From Phycisphaerales bacterium UBA966 (GTDB lineage Bacteria; Planctomycetota; Phycisphaerae; Phycisphaerales; SM1A02), in NCBI GenBank assembly GCA_002292895.1, contig DBCE01000191.1, positions 1 through 7,167 on the forward strand: a DNA stretch of 7,167 nt. Reading direction: 5' to 3'. Below the pieces are notes generated by a model. The model saw nothing but the letters and a program-made list of their open reading frames with translations, had not been told where the DNA came from and did no database searches. The translations under genes were made by a program, and so were the position numbers. This document shows, piece after piece, positions 5,294 to 7,167 of the stretch; within the stretch, counting starts at the first letter, position 1, and the number at the start of each line of letters is the position of its first letter.

Positions 5294-7167
5294 ACGCAGC
5301 CAAGCAAGAAATGTTCGAAACGGTCCGCTCGGTCGTCGCTGGAAGGCTTCGGGACGAAGCGCAAATCCGCGAGCTGGCGCATCGAATCTCTGAAGAGTCA
5401 ACCATGCTGCGCCGCCGCCTGGATCGCGCGGTTGGTTACGCCCGGGCCGGCCTCCGGTTGGAAGCATGCGCGGAAGCGGAAGCAGAACCTTCCGTATTTG
5501 AACTCGCCGCAGCGTTTGACTCTGATGTCATGCGGCAGTGGCGCACACTTTGCTCCAAGAATAAGTTGCCACTGCAAGATGAAATTGCCAGTGACGCTAT
5601 CGCAGAGATTGAAGAGGCCATTGCGCTCACTGCGCCGCTTCGCAGCAGACTTGCACACATGCGGCGGCTGGTACTTTCCGATGCATCTGCATGGCATCGG
5701 CTTGAAGTACTCCGCGAACTGGTGTCACGCGATAGCGACAATCCGGCATGGCAAGAAGATCGCGCCGCTCTTGAGCCAGTGACCGCCAACGAACTTGGCG
5801 ATCGATTTGAGGCCGCTTTGGAGAAGGGCGCTCTTGACGAAGCAGAGCTTTCGGTCACGCGGCTTGAGGATGGCAAATGGCATTGGTCTGGCGCAGCAAA
5901 GGTGGCCGCACAGTTGCGTGCACGGCTTGACCGCGCGCTTGCAACACGGACAGCGCTGGAAGCGCGCGCCGTCATCGCACTGCTCGATGAAGAGTGGGCT
6001 GCGGAGAATGAGCCTGGTGCACAAGCGGCGCTTGAATCGTGGCGCGACCTTGAGCAGCGCATGCTCTCGTATGGCAGCGAAATGCCAGGCGACCTGCTTG
6101 CGCGCGTCGATGAGGCTGAGGCGTGGCTTTCCGCTCGCCAATCAGATGCAGCGGCACACCGCGAAAATGTTGACCGGGTTGCTGCGCTGGAACGCCTCGT
6201 GCACGATGACTCCGTGACGTTGGTCGGTTTGCGCAAGACGCTTCGATCTGCAGAACAGACCGTCGCGGGAGTCCCGGATGATCTGCGCGCTAGCGCTGAG
6301 CGAAAGATTGATTCCTTCGAGCGTGCAGTACGGATGAAGCGCTTGGCTTTGATTGCGGCGGTGGTGCTTGTTCTTGTTGCCGGATCGGTGGCCACCGTCT
6401 ATGTCCTGCGTCAGTCTGAAGCGCTGAAGCGTGTTGATGACATCGCCGCTGCGATCACCAGCAATGTTGACGCTGGTCGGCTGGTGGAGGCGGATCAGCA
6501 GTTGGCGGAGGCAGAGAAAGAGCCTGCCGTTGCTGGGTCGCCGATGATTGCTGCAGCACGATCAAAGCTCACAGCAGCCCGCGCCGCAATTGCAGAGCGG
6601 CATCAGAAGTTCACAAGTCTGATGGCGGAGGCTGGTGCGCCAGATTCAGTAAGCGCCAAGCCTGATCGGATTGAGGAAGCCAAGCAATTTGTTCAGGGTG
6701 AAGAAGAGCAAGCCATGGTTGCTAGCTGGATTCGTTCGCACAGCAATGCAACCGACACGCGTCGCATCGAGCGTATGCGCGAGGGCATAGCCCGCGCCAA
6801 GGCCACAACAAAGGAAATCACAGCGGCTCAGCCAACAGGCGACGCATCCTGGGATGGAACATTCACTGCGTGGGAAAGTGCACTCGCTGATGTTCAGCGT
6901 CAGTATGGCGAGTTTGACGAAGTGACACAAGAAGTGCGCGCTGGTCGTTCGAGTTTGATGGCCCAGCGCACTAAGACAGATGCTGCGCGAGTGGAGACAG
7001 GGCGTGTCGGCAAGCTCGGTGGACTTGGAGCCGCTGCAACTTCGCCACAGAAACTTGCGGACGCATTGGCGGCATACATCAATGAACACGATGATTCGGC
7101 AGAAGCCAAAGACTTTAAGGCTGCCAAGGTTGCGCTCCCGACGTGGGAGGCAGTGACCGCGTGGTCG
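5290..7167 (+). CDS. Long helical/coiled-coil single-pass membrane protein, C-terminus beyond window
   Basis: From the ATG at 5290 the frame is open for 626 codons to the window edge. The N-terminal about 348 residues are rich in Ala, Glu, Arg and Leu with heptad-like spacing and look entirely helical, with few Gly or Pro. A membrane helix follows at about 351-373 (from RLALIAAVV to ATVYVL), directly after basic residues (AVRMKR), which suggests N-inside topology. The residues after it are again helical and rich in Ala, Glu, Lys and Gln. Two stretches in the cytosolic half share a PxDLxA pattern (MPGDLLAR near 265 and VPDDLRAS near 328, about 63 residues apart), which hints at degenerate helical repeats. 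I recognise no catalytic motif or named family. The 4-base overlap with the GAP1-like gene points to a stable partner of that protein, for example a scaffold or a transmembrane signal transmitter. The opposite-strand ORF of 319 codons at 5436-6395 is Ser/Ala/Arg-rich and a shadow. The reading frame is sure; the function is unknown. Confidence 0.85.
   Translation, partial: MNAAKQEMFETVRSVVAGRLRDEAQIRELAHRISEESTMLRRRLDRAVGYARAGLRLEACAEAEAEPSVFELAAAFDSDVMRQWRTLCSKNKLPLQDEIASDAIAEIEEAIALTAPLRSRLAHMRRLVLSDASAWHRLEVLRELVSRDSDNPAWQEDRAALEPVTANELGDRFEAALEKGALDEAELSVTRLEDGKWHWSGAAKVAAQLRARLDRALATRTALEARAVIALLDEEWAAENEPGAQAALESWRDLEQRMLSYGSEMPGDLLARVDEAEAWLSARQSDAAAHRENVDRVAALERLVHDDSVTLVGLRKTLRSAEQTVAGVPDDLRASAERKIDSFERAVRMKRLALIAAVVLVLVAGSVATVYVLRQSEALKRVDDIAAAITSNVDAGRLVEADQQLAEAEKEPAVAGSPMIAAARSKLTAARAAIAERHQKFTSLMAEAGAPDSVSAKPDRIEEAKQFVQGEEEQAMVASWIRSHSNATDTRRIERMREGIARAKATTKEITAAQPTGDASWDGTFTAWESALADVQRQYGEFDEVTQEVRAGRSSLMAQRTKTDAARVETGRVGKLGGLGAAATSPQKLADALAAYINEHDDSAEAKDFKAAKVALPTWEAVTAWS

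Noticed and set aside
5436..6395. 319-codon minus-strand Ser/Arg/Ala-rich ORF
   Set aside because: It is antisense to the open frame from 5290, which has a start coupled to the upstream gene and a membrane helix; the Ser/Arg richness is the usual antisense of Ala/Glu-rich coding.

Overview
The window looks like a chromosomal segment from a moderately GC-rich bacterium, most likely a planctomycete (possibly Phycisphaerae-like). The assignment rests on family resemblance: large single-pass membrane proteins with Gly- or Pro-rich linkers, and a 'zinc-ribbon GTPase plus GAP1-like partner' pair that I associate from memory with planctomycetal genomes. No rRNA, housekeeping or other phylogenetic marker is present, so this is inference. 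I see no tRNA, CRISPR array, transposase, integrase or prophage gene.

Layout. The left part is on the minus strand. A gene for a 377-residue membrane-anchored von Willebrand factor A (vWA) protein (261-1394) is followed downstream by the start of a second gene (1-212) with the same N-terminal architecture, cut by the window edge. The right part is on the plus strand, divergent from the first: a zinc-ribbon GTPase (GTG start at 1475, to 2794), an 814-residue membrane protein whose N-terminal part resembles the GTPase-associated protein 1 (GAP1) N-terminal domain (2849-5293), and a long helical or coiled-coil membrane protein (from 5290) that overlaps the previous gene by ATGA and runs open off the right edge for 626 codons. 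About 80-140 bases separate the divergent start codons, and any shared control region should lie there.

How the genes may work together. Known: GTPases, GAP1-like domains and vWA proteins have been proposed, in comparative-genomic work, to form NTP-dependent regulatory or conflict systems. Seen here: a cytosolic GTPase with G1, G3, G4 and G5 motifs and an N-terminal CxxC pair. It is encoded next to three or four single-pass membrane proteins, each with basic residues just before the membrane segment, which suggests N-inside topology. Inference: the GTPase would be controlled at the inner face of the membrane by the GAP1-like domain. Extracytoplasmic partners would then be the C-terminal domain of the 814-residue protein, the vWA domains and the second half of the helical protein. 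This four- or five-gene transmembrane module has no function that I can name, and it is the most interesting content of the window.
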